NCBI GenBank assembly: GCA_019192445.1
Contig: JAHCMK010000001.1
Location: 1-64,000, forward strand
DNA: 64,000 nucleotides
From: Oceanococcus sp. HetDA_MAG_MS8
GTDB taxonomy: Bacteria > Pseudomonadota > Gammaproteobacteria > Nevskiales > Oceanococcaceae
Direction of reading: 5' to 3'
Shown here: one piece after another, positions 18,707 to 27,922 of the stretch
How positions within the stretch are numbered: the stretch's first letter is position 1
Layout of the letters: every line of letters begins with the position of its first letter
Notes under the pieces: model-generated
What the model saw: only the letters and a program-made list of their open reading frames with translations
What the model was told of the DNA's origin: nothing
Database searches by the model: none
Translations under genes and position numbers: made by a program

Positions 18707-20560
18707 TCAGGGTTTAACGACGGTGTCAGAGGCTAAGGGCATGGCAAGCCAGTCCGCCCTGAGCGCCTTTTGCTTTTCGTTAGCATCGGGTTGCAAGCGT
18801 ATCTCCCAGCGGTCTGCAATTGGCGGGCTTAACACCAAGGAGTCAGAACGAACCCTGCCGTCGTGGAGCCAAGTGAGCTGAGTCACCGTGCCAGCCGGTG
18901 TGCAACGTAGCCAGTGATTCAGCCGGTCCAGAGGCATTTGCTCACCGGCGACAGCCAAGATGAGATCCCCAGCAACAACGCCGACATGCCGTGCTGGCGA
19001 CTCTGCTTCAACGAGATTGACTTGGAGGCCTTGTGGCCGTTGCTCTAGTCGCAGGCCCATTTGCGACTGCAGCAAAGGCGCATAAGCCGCGCCACCAGGA
19101 TCGTCTAGTGAGCACGCGATACGTCGCTGTGCTTGTAGCCCAGCCAGGGCCAAGATGGATTCGAAATCCGGGTCGTCGCAGCCATAAACATAACGCGAAA
19201 AAAACTCATCGACGTTCCAGTGTTGCCCGACTACCTGGCGCAGATTCTGCTCTAGAGCGTGCGGGGATAATGGTCGTGGGTCTTTTTGCCAATGTTGATA
19301 TTGCTGACTGAGCAGGCCAATCAGGCCGCCGCATTCCGGGTTGTGATGCCTGAGCAAAATATCTAAGCACATAGCCACCATGGCACCCTTGAGGTAGTAA
19401 CTGACGGTGCTATGGGGCAGGTGCGGTGCGGGTTGGTAGAGTCGAATCCAGGCATCCAAACTGGCTTGTACCAAGCTCTGGCGCAGGCGTCCAGGGGTTC
19501 TTTGTAAGCGGGTCAAACTGTGCCCGATGACCCGCAGGTAATCTTCAGGCCGCCGGGTTTGGGACTGGCGTAAAAACCAATCGTCGACATAGGCGGTGAC
19601 CCCTTCATACGCCCATAGATCCGGGAACGGGGCCGGCTGCTCTAAGGAAGAGCAGGCTACCGCCTGGGGGCGAATTCGCTTGACGTTCCAGAGATGGAAA
19701 TACTCATGGCTAATCAGTCCCAGCAAGCGTTCATAGTGACTGCTACGGTCTGCATCAGCCTGAGGTAAGGACGCTGCTGCGGTCCCCAGTAGTGTGCTGC
19801 TGCAATGCTCCAGCCCGCCGTCCCCCGCAGCGCCAACCCGCAGCAAGAAGAGATAGTCCTTATTCGGGGTGCCGCCCATGGCTGCAATTTGGGTTTGGCA
19901 GATGGCTTGGCAGTCGCGTTTTAAGCGTTCGCTATCGAAGCTGATCTCTTCCGCTCCGGCAATGGCAAAGCGGTGCTGGCAGTCACCCGCCTCGAACTCT
20001 ATGGTTTTGAGCTGACCCATGAGCAAGGGGTGATCGATCAATTCTTGCCAACTGGAAGCGCGATACCACCCCCATCCAGCGTCGTCTTGGTGGGCGCTGG
20101 GCAGAGAGGTGGCGAGGCTCCAATGAGTTTTATCCGCAGGCGGGCGGATCTCCACGGCCATTTCCGCCTCCTCATAGCCCTCCACACAGGGCCATAAGGC
20201 CGCGCCCTCCATATGGCCTCGCCAGGAGTCCAACCAATTGCCGCGTACGGAATCATCATCTGTGGCCAACCTGAAGCTAAAACACACCTGTGCTCCAGCG
20301 CTAAGCTCAATGGCGTAGCGGTCCAAAGCGGGCTTGTATAGTGCACAGGGCTTTTCATCTAACCAAGCCTGCGCCTGCATGACGTGGCGGGCGTAATCGC
20401 GGATCTTGTAGCTGCCCGGTGTCCAGTTGGCGAAACGTACGGTCATCGTTTGCGCATGCTCGGCGCGCAGGCGAACTTCAACTAATACAGACTGGCCTTG
20501 GGGGTCGTCGGCGCACAGGAGATACTCTAGGCGGGCTCTGGTCACGGCAAACACATTCAA
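18707..20560 (-). CDS. M61-family glycyl aminopeptidase-like metallopeptidase with PDZ domain
   Basis: 617 residues. The zinc motif HEYFHLWNVKRIRP (HExxH at about 285-289) and the downstream glutamate in WAYEGVTAYVDDW identify peptidase family M61. An N-terminal beta domain (residues 1-170, with FANWTPGSYKIRDYARHV) and a C-terminal PDZ domain (about 500-580, VNLVEAESPARHVGVVAGDLILAVAGE) complete the usual order. No signal peptide is evident, so a cytosolic role is likely. The start is a TTG at 20560 or GTG at 20554, and neither has a strong ribosome binding site, so the exact N-terminus is uncertain. Divergent from the histidine kinase gene. Confidence 0.92.
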   Translation of the reverse strand: MNVFAVTRARLEYLLCADDPQGQSVLVEVRLRAEHAQTMTVRFANWTPGSYKIRDYARHVMQAQAWLDEKPCALYKPALDRYAIELSAGAQVCFSFRLATDDDSVRGNWLDSWRGHMEGAALWPCVEGYEEAEMAVEIRPPADKTHWSLATSLPSAHQDDAGWGWYRASSWQELIDHPLLMGQLKTIEFEAGDCQHRFAIAGAEEISFDSERLKRDCQAICQTQIAAMGGTPNKDYLFLLRVGAAGDGGLEHCSSTLLGTAAASLPQADADRSSHYERLLGLISHEYFHLWNVKRIRPQAVACSSLEQPAPFPDLWAYEGVTAYVDDWFLRQSQTRRPEDYLRVIGHSLTRLQRTPGRLRQSLVQASLDAWIRLYQPAPHLPHSTVSYYLKGAMVAMCLDILLRHHNPECGGLIGLLSQQYQHWQKDPRPLSPHALEQNLRQVVGQHWNVDEFFSRYVYGCDDPDFESILALAGLQAQRRIACSLDDPGGAAYAPLLQSQMGLRLEQRPQGLQVNLVEAESPARHVGVVAGDLILAVAGEQMPLDRLNHWLRCTPAGTVTQLTWLHDGRVRSDSLVLSPPIADRWEIRLQPDANEKQKALRADWLAMPLASDTVVKP

Positions 20561-20657
20561 AAATTGAGGTCACATGGTAAGTGATCTGCTATCTCCAGCC
20601 GGTTTCAGCCCAAGGCCGAGTGTGAACCTCCGACAGGTTTCAGGCTACGATTGAGCT

Positions 20658-21344
20658 ATGACTGCACCCAAAGCTGAGGAGTCCGCCGACCAACTTCTGG
20701 CCATGGCGGCTCACGATCTCCGTGCTCCATTACGCCAGCTGGCGCTGCGCTTAGCTATGCTTGAGCGCCGCTGCGCTGCAGACTTGTCAGCGGCTGCGCA
20801 GGAGGAGCTGGCCGCCACCCGGGAGGATGCGCGGCGTCTTCAGAATATGCTGGAGGGATTATTGGCCTGGGCGCGTGGCGAGGCGGCTGAAGAGCCCCAG
20901 CAGATGCTGCTGGCACCTGTAGTTCACGAGGTATTAGCGGAGCTTCACGCGCGCTTACAAGAGCGCGGGGTTGATGTGGCAGTGGATATTTCGCCGGATT
21001 TGCAGGTCGTGGCGCGTCCTTTGTCGCTACAGCGCATCCTATCTAACCTCATCCGCAACGCTGCAGAGCATGCAGGGCCCGCGCCGCAGGTGCGCTTGCA
21101 GACCGAGGTAGGACCAGGCCAATTGGAGATTTGCGTCGCCGACAACGGACCTGGGATTCCTCAGGCCTTGCGTGAGCGGGTTTTTGCTCCGTTTGAGCGT
21201 GGAGATGCGCCGCGCAAGCGCCCAGGATCTGGGCTGGGCTTGGCGATCTGTGCCCGCTTAGTGGCGGCAGAGGGCGGTAGCATCAAGATCGAGGAGGGTG
21301 CGTCCGGAGGCGCCCTATTTCGGGTGCGTTTACCGCAACCGTAA
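20658..21344 (+). CDS. Soluble orphan sensor histidine kinase (HisKA + HATPase)
   Basis: 228 residues. The phosphoacceptor helix MAAHDLRAPLRQLALRL has His19. The ATPase domain has N box NLIRNAAEHA, G1 DNGPGIP, F-type VFAPFERG and G2 GSGLGLAI. There is no transmembrane segment, PAS, GAF or HAMP domain ahead of the H-box: only 18 residues precede the phosphorylatable His. Sensing must therefore come from a partner protein or the dimer itself. No response regulator gene is adjacent. It stands alone between two minus-strand operons. Confidence 0.92.
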   Translation: MTAPKAEESADQLLAMAAHDLRAPLRQLALRLAMLERRCAADLSAAAQEELAATREDARRLQNMLEGLLAWARGEAAEEPQQMLLAPVVHEVLAELHARLQERGVDVAVDISPDLQVVARPLSLQRILSNLIRNAAEHAGPAPQVRLQTEVGPGQLEICVADNGPGIPQALRERVFAPFERGDAPRKRPGSGLGLAICARLVAAEGGSIKIEEGASGGALFRVRLPQP

Positions 21345-21399
21345 AGAGCAGGGTCTAGGCTTTAGGTAGAGCGCCAAACGACGCATGCGCCAGAAATCG

Positions 21400-22125
21400 T
21401 CAGAGTGAATCCTCAAAGTCTTCATCCAGCAAGTCATCAAAGTCGTCCATAGGCGCAGGTGCGCCGTCCCGAACAGCCGATTGACGCTGCTGTAAGTAGG
21501 CACTACGTAGAAAGGCGTAGCGGTCATCCTGCTCGTTCAGAATGCCATCGGCACCGAGTAGGCCGGCACGAATTTGCACGATGTTGAGCGCAGTAAGCGC
21601 GAGTATGGGATCACGCTCGTCGACGTAGTACACTGGCGAAAAGGGAGCGTCGACGAGCATGCCGACGAGGTCGCGGTTTGTGCTTGGCCCCAGGAAGGGG
21701 ATCACCAGGAACCAGCCTTCGCCTACGCCCCAGCTTCCCAATGTTTGCCCGAAGTCTTCTCGGTGCGCCGGTAGACCCCAATGTTTGGCGACATCGACAA
21801 ACCCGGCCAATCCCACGGTGGAGTTCACGACAAAGCGGCCGAGGTCCGAGGTGCCATCCAGCCACTTGCCCTGGGCATATTGGTTGACGACGGTGACTGG
21901 GTAGAACAAATTCGCAAAGAAGTTGCTCACCCCCATCTGGACGATCTCAGGCGTCACTGTGTCATAGCCCACGGCGAGGGGGCGCAAAACATAGCGGTCG
22001 GCGGTGTCATTGAATTTGAAGATCGCTCGGTTCACGGGTTCCAAAGGATCCCGTGGCTCGAACTGAGTCTGGTGAGCACAGGCCGATAGCAGTGCGACGA
22101 CCAGCAGACCAAAGATTTTGGTCAA
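21400..22125 (-). CDS. mlaA: Outer-membrane phospholipid transport lipoprotein MlaA (VacJ)
   Basis: 241 residues. Lipobox LLSAC (Cys16), then the MlaA signature DPLEPVNRAIFKFNDTADRYVLRPLAVGYD, SNFFANLFYPVTVVNQYAQG and GVGEGWFLVIPFLGPSTNRD. MlaA sits in the outer membrane with porins and removes mislocalised phospholipids from the outer leaflet, passing them to periplasmic MlaC. Its start overlaps the mlaC stop by 4 bp, so the donor and its carrier are coupled here. The C-terminal tail is acidic (DDFDDLLDEDFEDSL). Confidence 0.96.
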   Translation of the reverse strand: MTKIFGLLVVALLSACAHQTQFEPRDPLEPVNRAIFKFNDTADRYVLRPLAVGYDTVTPEIVQMGVSNFFANLFYPVTVVNQYAQGKWLDGTSDLGRFVVNSTVGLAGFVDVAKHWGLPAHREDFGQTLGSWGVGEGWFLVIPFLGPSTNRDLVGMLVDAPFSPVYYVDERDPILALTALNIVQIRAGLLGADGILNEQDDRYAFLRSAYLQQRQSAVRDGAPAPMDDFDDLLDEDFEDSL

Positions 22126-22787
22126 GCGCTAACCCCGTTGGCATCCGGGTTTTGCTGTTCCATTTTCTCGATCAGCGCGTCCAGGCCGCTCTTGCGAATC
22201 TCGGCGCTGTAACTACCACGATAATTGGTCACCAAACTAATGCCGTCGACGACAACGTCGAACACGCGCCAGCCTTCGCTGAGCTTGCGCAAGCGCCAGG
22301 CAATTTTGACCGGGCCAGAGCTGGTGGGTACGGCGGCGCGCACCATCGTTCTTTTCTCACCAGGCTCGAGTTCCAGCGGCTCCCACTCAATGGCCGCATC
22401 ACCCGCTTGCAGCAAGGCTTTGGAATAGGTGCGGATAAGCAGGTTTTTGAAAGCGAGCATAAAGCGTTCACGCTGCTCTTCACTGGCGCTTTTCCAGTTC
22501 GGCCCTAAGACCAGTAAAGACATGGTGCGAAAGTCGAAAACTGAGTCGACTAAATCATCAACCATGGCATACAGGGCCGCAGAGTCCTGCTCGTACAGGC
22601 TGCGGTTGGCGCGAATCTTCTGCGTCACCTTCTCAGCCGCTTGCTGAGTCAGCTCTAGTGGCCCCAGTCCGGGGTCCAGTGCGATCTCCTGCGTCGCCGT
22701 AGGGTCTGCGCTTTGGTTAGTCTCGGCTACCGCCATTGGCGCGGCCAAGGCCATGCATAAAGAGAGCACCCATCCGCCAGTTCGCAT
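22122..22787 (-). CDS. mlaC: Periplasmic phospholipid carrier MlaC (Ttg2D family)
   Basis: 221 residues with an N-terminal Sec signal peptide (cleavage near AVAETNQ). The family core is VDSVFDFRTMSLLVLGPNWKSASEEQRERFMLAFKNLLIRTYSKALL and WRVFDVVVDGISLVTNYRGSY, as in MlaC/Ttg2D. It shuttles phospholipid between MlaA and the inner-membrane MlaFEDB ABC complex. The mlaFEDB genes are not in this window. First gene of the two-gene mlaC-mlaA unit; about 100 bp separates it from lipB. Confidence 0.95.
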   Translation of the reverse strand: MRTGGWVLSLCMALAAPMAVAETNQSADPTATQEIALDPGLGPLELTQQAAEKVTQKIRANRSLYEQDSAALYAMVDDLVDSVFDFRTMSLLVLGPNWKSASEEQRERFMLAFKNLLIRTYSKALLQAGDAAIEWEPLELEPGEKRTMVRAAVPTSSGPVKIAWRLRKLSEGWRVFDVVVDGISLVTNYRGSYSAEIRKSGLDALIEKMEQQNPDANGVSA

Positions 22788-22890
22788 AAGAAAATCCTTG
22801 AGTCTTTTCGGAATTTTAACGTGTATTGCCGGCCAATGACCGCGCAGCGATATGGACGGTTCCCTGGGTGGGGCCGAAGGCTGTCTCAGC

Positions 22891-23520
22891 TTATGGCTGC
22901 GCGGAGGGCGAGTACAGGACGGAGTCCAGGCGGCGGGCTAGGTCCAGACCCACCGTCTCCATGCTGGGCGTTGGCTGCAACCAATTCGCGACTTGGCACA
23001 TGCGCAGCCCGCTATACCCGCATGGGTTGATTCTGGAAAATGGCTCCAAGTCCATGTCCATGTTTAAGGCAAGGCCGTGGTAACAGCCAGGTTTGCGCAC
23101 GCGCAAACCGATGGATGCTATTTTTTCGCCGTCAACATAAACGCCTGGGGCGCCGTCTTTGCGCTGAGCCTCGATACCGTGTTCGTCCAGCCAGTCAATC
23201 AGCACCTGCTCTATGCCACTGACCAGCCTGCGGGGACCGATTTGCCGCCGGCCCAGGTCCAGCAGTGGATAAATCACCAATTGGCCCGGGCCATGGTAAG
23301 TGACTTCACCACCGCGATCCGTAGTCACTACTGGGATAGCCCCAGGCGCAAGGAGGTGTTCCGGCTTCGCGGCCTGACCCAAAGTAAAAACCGGATCATG
23401 CTCCACTATCCAAATTTCGTCCGCGGTGTTCGCATCGCGCCGCTGCGTGAACTGCTGCATATCCGCGTAGACCTTGGCGTAATCACGTCTGCCAAGTTGA
23501 CGGATAAGAGCATTGTTCAC
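22891..23520 (-). CDS. lipB: Octanoyl-[acyl-carrier-protein]:protein octanoyltransferase LipB
   Basis: 209 residues. It shows the family motifs [21 protein letters not shown], the catalytic lysine region [12 protein letters not shown], and the catalytic cysteine in [15 protein letters not shown]. LipB transfers octanoate from ACP to lipoyl domains as the first step of protein lipoylation. Its start overlaps ybeD by 4 bp. The usual downstream partner lipA is not next to it; mlaC follows instead. Confidence 0.96.
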   Translation of the reverse strand: MNNALIRQLGRRDYAKVYADMQQFTQRRDANTADEIWIVEHDPVFTLGQAAKPEHLLAPGAIPVVTTDRGGEVTYHGPGQLVIYPLLDLGRRQIGPRRLVSGIEQVLIDWLDEHGIEAQRKDGAPGVYVDGEKIASIGLRVRKPGCYHGLALNMDMDLEPFSRINPCGYSGLRMCQVANWLQPTPSMETVGLDLARRLDSVLYSPSAQP

Positions 23521-23789
23521 AGCTGTACCAACACTCCGGGCAGGCTGGAGAGGTGATGGTGTAGCTGCTCGACTTCATCGGCGGAACAGACCTGCAGGCT
23601 GACCGTCAGCGAGACATACTTGCCGGTGCGGCTGGGCTGCAGGTTCAAGTTCCACTTCCGGTCGGTGCCAAGCACTTGATGCAGTTGGGCTTCCACTTCG
23701 GCCGCCAAGGAGGAACGGGCCTGAAACACCAGCTTAAATGGATATTCGCAGGGGTATTCCAGATCATCCAAACGTTCACGCAGAGACAT
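23517..23789 (-). CDS. ybeD: DUF493/YbeD family protein
   Basis: 90 residues. The small alpha/beta YbeD fold is recognisable from [15 protein letters not shown] at the start and [38 protein letters not shown] at the end, the latter giving the family's final strand. An ACT-like regulatory role has been suggested for the fold, but the function is not established. Its conserved place between dacA and lipB is kept here, 11 bp after dacA and overlapping lipB by 4 bp. Confidence 0.93.
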   Translation of the reverse strand: MSLRERLDDLEYPCEYPFKLVFQARSSLAAEVEAQLHQVLGTDRKWNLNLQPSRTGKYVSLTVSLQVCSADEVEQLHHHLSSLPGVLVQL

Positions 23790-23800
23790 GGCCAGTTCGC

Positions 23801-24946
23801 CTAGCTGCCGAGCAGTAATAAGGCTTCGTCGCGTAGACGTTGCCAGAAACTCCCCAAGGGAACGTCGCTTAAGCTGTGTAGTGGAAAGCGACGCAGAGGC
23901 TGGTTGTGATGCTCTATCAGAAGTTCACCGACGACATCGCCAGAGGCCAGCGGAGCTTTGAGGTTATGTGGCACCTCTGCGATGAGCTCCAAGCCCTGTG
24001 CCTGGCCTCGTGGGATCACCACCCAGGTTGGTTCTAGGCGGCCCACGGCCATCGTCTCCACGGCGCCCTTATAGACCCGCAATTCTTCAATGGTGTCTTG
24101 TGCAGCGGCAACTTGCACGCTCTCGAAAAAGCGAAAGCCCCAGTTCAGTAAGGATTCGCTCGCAGCGACACGGTCGTTGCCACTATCGGTGCCGAGCACG
24201 ACGGCAATGAGGCGCATGCCGTTACGCTGCGCCGAACTGGCTAGGCAGTAACCAGCGGCCTTGGTGTAGCCGGTTTTGATGCCATCCACACTGCTATCAC
24301 GCCACAAGAGTCGGTTGCGATTACGCTGAGTAATGCCGTTGTAGGTGAACTCGCGCTCCTGGTACAAGCTGTAGCGTTCCGGGAAGTCACGAATCAGAGC
24401 ATGCGCCAACTTGGCGATATCCATGGCGGTCGTGTAGTGCTCGGGATGGGTAAGACCCGACGCGTTGGTGTAGCGCGTGTCCAGCAGTCCCAGCTGCTCC
24501 GCATACTGATTCATGCGGTCCGCAAAGCTTTCTTCACTCCCTGCAGTATGTTCTGCAAGCGCAATGGCGGCATCGTTCCCGGACTGGATGATCATGCCGT
24601 GGAGCAGTTCATCCACAGACACCTGCGTGTTCACTTCGGCGAACATCCGTGAGCCTTCGGCTTTCCAGGCTTTGCGCGAGATGGTGACCAAATCGTCGTC
24701 TTTGAGCAGGCCCTGCTCCAGGGCATCGAAGACCACATAAGCGGTCATCAGTTTGGTGATGCTAGCCGGATCTGCACGATCACTCGCGCCTTTTTCAGCG
24801 ATGACCTGACCGCTGCGGTAGTCCAGCAATACAAATTGCCGAGCATCGACAGCCGGTGGCCTTGGTGGCGGCAATGGCGCAGCGTGCAGCACCTGTGTGA
24901 GCGCCGAAAGAACAACAATACAAGCAGCAATGAGCTGGTGAGACAT
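23801..24946 (-). CDS. dacA: D-alanyl-D-alanine carboxypeptidase (PBP5/6 type, DacA/DacC)
   Basis: 381 residues. Signal peptide, then penicillin-binding motifs in order: SITK (catalytic Ser and Lys), SGN in IIQSGNDAAIALAEH, and KTG in DGIKTGYTKAAGYC. A C-terminal beta domain is followed by an amphipathic helix (LGSFWQRLRDEALLLLG) that anchors the protein to the outer face of the inner membrane. It trims the terminal D-Ala of peptidoglycan pentapeptides. Located 5 bp after rlpA in the elongation operon. Confidence 0.96.
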   Translation of the reverse strand: MSHQLIAACIVVLSALTQVLHAAPLPPPRPPAVDARQFVLLDYRSGQVIAEKGASDRADPASITKLMTAYVVFDALEQGLLKDDDLVTISRKAWKAEGSRMFAEVNTQVSVDELLHGMIIQSGNDAAIALAEHTAGSEESFADRMNQYAEQLGLLDTRYTNASGLTHPEHYTTAMDIAKLAHALIRDFPERYSLYQEREFTYNGITQRNRNRLLWRDSSVDGIKTGYTKAAGYCLASSAQRNGMRLIAVVLGTDSGNDRVAASESLLNWGFRFFESVQVAAAQDTIEELRVYKGAVETMAVGRLEPTWVVIPRGQAQGLELIAEVPHNLKAPLASGDVVGELLIEHHNQPLRRFPLHSLSDVPLGSFWQRLRDEALLLLGS

Positions 24947-24951
24947 GGCAA

Positions 24952-25809
24952 CTACTGAGCAATAAGTAGGCTGGGAATCCGCTGCCGGTTCAGGTTGGCG
25001 GCTGCTTGTTCAGCAGCCAGGGCGTCCGGCCAGGGGCCGAGCCATACCCGATGCCAGCCATCAGTCGGGGCGGGTTGAGCTGCCACAGGATAGCCCAAGG
25101 CGCGCATGCGCTGTTGTCGTTGGCGTGCCCCGTCTTCAGTGCGAAAGGCACCAACCTGCAGGTAATACGCAGCCGGGTGATGCATGGACTCTTGTGGATT
25201 GGCGCGCGGAGATGTGAAGGGATCCCAGCCCGCGGTGGGTTGCGCTGAAGTGTGGAGTGGTGGCGCTGCTGGGGGGGCGGCGCTCCTGGTCTCTTCTACC
25301 ACTTCGAGCCGAATGGGCGCCGTGCCGTAGGCGATGACATCCAGGCGAACAGCAGCCGCCCAGGACAGGTCGAGGATGCGCTGCGCATGGAAGGGCCCTC
25401 GGTCATTGATTCGGACCAACAGGGAGCGTCCGTTGCGCAGATTTGTGACCTTGGCGATGCACGGGATGGGGAGCTCTTTATGCGCCGCGGTCAGCGCATA
25501 CATGTTGAAGGGCTCTCCGGAAGAGGTGCGCCGGCCATGAAACTTCTGGCCGTACCAGGAGGCCAGGCCCTCTTGAACAAAACCAGTGGACTGCTCGCGG
25601 ACGAAATAGCGTCGACCAAACACCTCGTATTGATCGGGGTTGCCGTAGCGGCTGCGGGGCAACGCCGCAGGCGTAGGCTCTGGGGCTGCCCAAGGGTCTT
25701 GTTGTGGCGTGCTTGGTGGCCCATCCAAATGGCCGGAACGACTGGCGCAGGCGCTCAGGCAGAGGATGGCCAGAAGAGTCAGTGCCTGCTTGCATGCGCG
25801 AGTCATCAT
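24952..25809 (-). CDS. rlpA: Septal-ring lytic transglycosylase RlpA lipoprotein
   Basis: 285 residues. Lipobox CLSAC (Cys21). The double-psi beta-barrel domain spans about residues 78-175 (EGLASWYGQKFHGRRTSSGE, then AHKELPIPCIAKVTNLRNGR, then VRINDRGPF), with the catalytic Asp of the INDRGP motif present. A C-terminal SPOR domain (about 215-285, YYLQVGAFRTEDGARQRQQRM) binds denuded glycan at division sites. RlpA cleaves glycan strands lacking stem peptides. It overlaps mltB by 4 bp and precedes dacA by 5 bp. Confidence 0.96.
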   Translation of the reverse strand: MMTRACKQALTLLAILCLSACASRSGHLDGPPSTPQQDPWAAPEPTPAALPRSRYGNPDQYEVFGRRYFVREQSTGFVQEGLASWYGQKFHGRRTSSGEPFNMYALTAAHKELPIPCIAKVTNLRNGRSLLVRINDRGPFHAQRILDLSWAAAVRLDVIAYGTAPIRLEVVEETRSAAPPAAPPLHTSAQPTAGWDPFTSPRANPQESMHHPAAYYLQVGAFRTEDGARQRQQRMRALGYPVAAQPAPTDGWHRVWLGPWPDALAAEQAAANLNRQRIPSLLIAQ

Positions 25810-26813
25810 TGCTGCGGCTGACGATACCGATCTGCAATCGCTCGGCTAAGCCTATAAACCGCTGTGGCGTAATAAATCCGAGGGTTATAAGACATCAGCG
25901 CATAAAAATTGTCTGTAGCGAGCCATAGTTCGGTGTGCTGCTCAGCCTCGAGCTGCAGTAGTCCGACCCGCGCAGACGCCGGAAGGCCCGGAATAGCGGT
26001 GACATGCTGGCTGATCTGGGCATACTCGCCCGTAGGCTGTTTGGTGTTGCGGGGCCAGTCTTCGGGCACGCTGCCCATCGCGCTGACCAGTACAGGGAGG
26101 TGTGGCTGCCAACCGCGTCCAGTACCGCGAAAGTCGCGCAGGTAGCGGGCAATGCTGCCGATGGCGTCGACCGGGCTCCATAGGTCGGTCAGCCCGTCCT
26201 GGTCGAAGTCTAAGGCCAGGCGGCGATAATTAGAGGGCATGAATTGCGCCCAACCCAAAGCGCCCGCGTAGGAGCCTTTGGGCTCCAAAGGTGACCAATT
26301 TTGTTCCCGGCAGAGCAAGAAAAACTCTTTGAGCTCACGGTAGAAAAACGCCTGACGAGTAGGGTGCTCAAAGCCTTGGGTCGTGAGCGAGTCCAGCACT
26401 CTATGAGGACCGGTATATCCACCGTAACGGGTTTCAACGCCCAATATGGCAACAATGATTTCGGCTGGGACCTCATAGGTGCTGCTGGCTTGCTCTAAGG
26501 AGCGCGCATGCTTGGCCCAAAATTGCACGCCAGCGGAAATCCGCCGGGGGTCTAAAAAGATGCTGAGGTAATCAGGCCAAGTGCGAGTTTTCTCGGCCGA
26601 ATGCTGTTCGGCTTGAATGAGTTTGGGATTGCGCTGCGCGGCCCGCAGTATGGCGCGCACCTGATCGGTCTCGAAGCCGTGCTCGGAGTGCAGCTCAGCC
26701 ATCAACCGAATCCCTTGCGGGTGTTGGCTGTAGTCAGCCCAGACCGCGCCGCCCGCGAGGCAAAGCCCCAAATTCAAGCCCAGATGCAATGCTGTAAATC
26801 GCAAAGGTTTCAC
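25806..26813 (-). CDS. mltB: Membrane-bound lytic murein transglycosylase B
   Basis: 335 residues. An N-terminal hydrophobic signal segment is present without a clear lipobox (ending in GGAVWADYS), so a soluble Slt35-like form is possible. The catalytic glutamate is in AEIIVAILGVETRYGGYTG, followed by GSYAGALGWAQFMPSNYRRLALDFDQDGLTDLW, which holds the family's calcium-loop-like DFDQDG. It cleaves the MurNAc-GlcNAc bond to give anhydro ends. Both of its ends are overlapped by neighbours (ATGA to rodA and to rlpA), so it is translationally coupled within the operon. Confidence 0.95.
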   Translation of the reverse strand: MKPLRFTALHLGLNLGLCLAGGAVWADYSQHPQGIRLMAELHSEHGFETDQVRAILRAAQRNPKLIQAEQHSAEKTRTWPDYLSIFLDPRRISAGVQFWAKHARSLEQASSTYEVPAEIIVAILGVETRYGGYTGPHRVLDSLTTQGFEHPTRQAFFYRELKEFFLLCREQNWSPLEPKGSYAGALGWAQFMPSNYRRLALDFDQDGLTDLWSPVDAIGSIARYLRDFRGTGRGWQPHLPVLVSAMGSVPEDWPRNTKQPTGEYAQISQHVTAIPGLPASARVGLLQLEAEQHTELWLATDNFYALMSYNPRIYYATAVYRLSRAIADRYRQPQQ

Positions 26814-27922
26814 AGTAATCCTGTGCGCTGGCGGTGGCTGTAAACCGACATGATGAGGCCAAAGGCAACGCTTAGCGCCAGGATGGAGCTGCCGCCGTAA
26901 CTCACTAAGGGCAATGGCACACCGACGACCGGGAGAATGCCGCTCACCATCCCAATGTTGACGAAGACATACACAAAGACGGTGAGGCTGAGCGTGCTGA
27001 TGAGCACGCGGCCAAAACGGTCATCTGTATGTGCTGCCAGCCATAGTCCGCGACCGCATATTGCCAGGTAAAGCAGCAGTAGCCCCACGGCGCCAATCAG
27101 GCCATGTTCTTCTGCGAAAACCGCAAATATGAAGTCCGTATGCGCTTCGGGGAGAAAATCTAGGCGGGCTTGCGTGCCATCGGTCCAACCTTTGCCGGAC
27201 CAGCCACCAGAGCCAATGGCGATTTTCGATTGAATAATGTGATACCCAGCGCCCTGTGGATCGGATTCTGGGTTGAGCAAGGTGAGCACCCGGCGACGTT
27301 GATAATCGTGCAAACCAAACCAGCTCAAGGGGAGGCCAGCCAAACCCACCGCGCTGAGCAAGCCAATCAGACGCCAGCGCATTCCGGCCAGAAAGAGCGC
27401 GAAAATCCCTGGAGCGACCACCAAGAGGGCTGTTCCCAAATCGGGTTGCGTGATGATCAAACTGACCGGTAACACAATGAGTAGGCTGCTACTCAAAAGG
27501 GCGCCCCAACCCAAGGGCCAGCGCGCTGGTGCCAGTACGGCGGCCAAGGCTAGTGGAAGCACAATTTTCATCAATTCCGAGGGTTGCAATCGCAATCCGC
27601 CTAGGCTCAGCCAGCGTTGAGAACCATTGACTTCAATTCCGAAGAAATGCACTGCAAGCAGTAAACACAAGCACAGTACGTAACCGGGAAGGGCGATACC
27701 GTGAAACCATTGTGGAGGGCAACGCGCCACAATCAACAATGCGGCCAACCCAATCCCAAGGCGCTGCGCCTGAGAGCTCAATGCCCCCATATCAGAGCCA
27801 GTCGCCGAATACACCGTGGCCAAGCCGATTAAGCCCAAAACCACCAACATGCCAAACAGCCAAGGATCAATATGCAGCCATTGGCCCAGACTGCGTGGCT
27901 GCTGAGGGTCACGCCATTGCAT
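26810..27922 (-). CDS. rodA: Peptidoglycan glycosyltransferase RodA (SEDS family)
   Basis: 370 residues from the ATG at 27922, which forms a TAATG junction with the mrdA stop and has GGAGG upstream; an earlier in-frame start at 27946 adds 8 residues inside mrdA. About ten membrane segments are visible. SEDS motifs include LQPSELMKIVLPLALA, the catalytic-Asp region KIAIGSGGWSGKGWTDGTQARLDFLPEAHTDFIFAVFAEEHG, and GVPLPLVSYGGSS. RodA polymerises glycan strands with PBP2 in the elongasome. Overlaps mltB by 4 bp. Confidence 0.97.
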   Translation of the reverse strand: MQWRDPQQPRSLGQWLHIDPWLFGMLVVLGLIGLATVYSATGSDMGALSSQAQRLGIGLAALLIVARCPPQWFHGIALPGYVLCLCLLLAVHFFGIEVNGSQRWLSLGGLRLQPSELMKIVLPLALAAVLAPARWPLGWGALLSSSLLIVLPVSLIITQPDLGTALLVVAPGIFALFLAGMRWRLIGLLSAVGLAGLPLSWFGLHDYQRRRVLTLLNPESDPQGAGYHIIQSKIAIGSGGWSGKGWTDGTQARLDFLPEAHTDFIFAVFAEEHGLIGAVGLLLLYLAICGRGLWLAAHTDDRFGRVLISTLSLTVFVYVFVNIGMVSGILPVVGVPLPLVSYGGSSILALSVAFGLIMSVYSHRQRTGLL

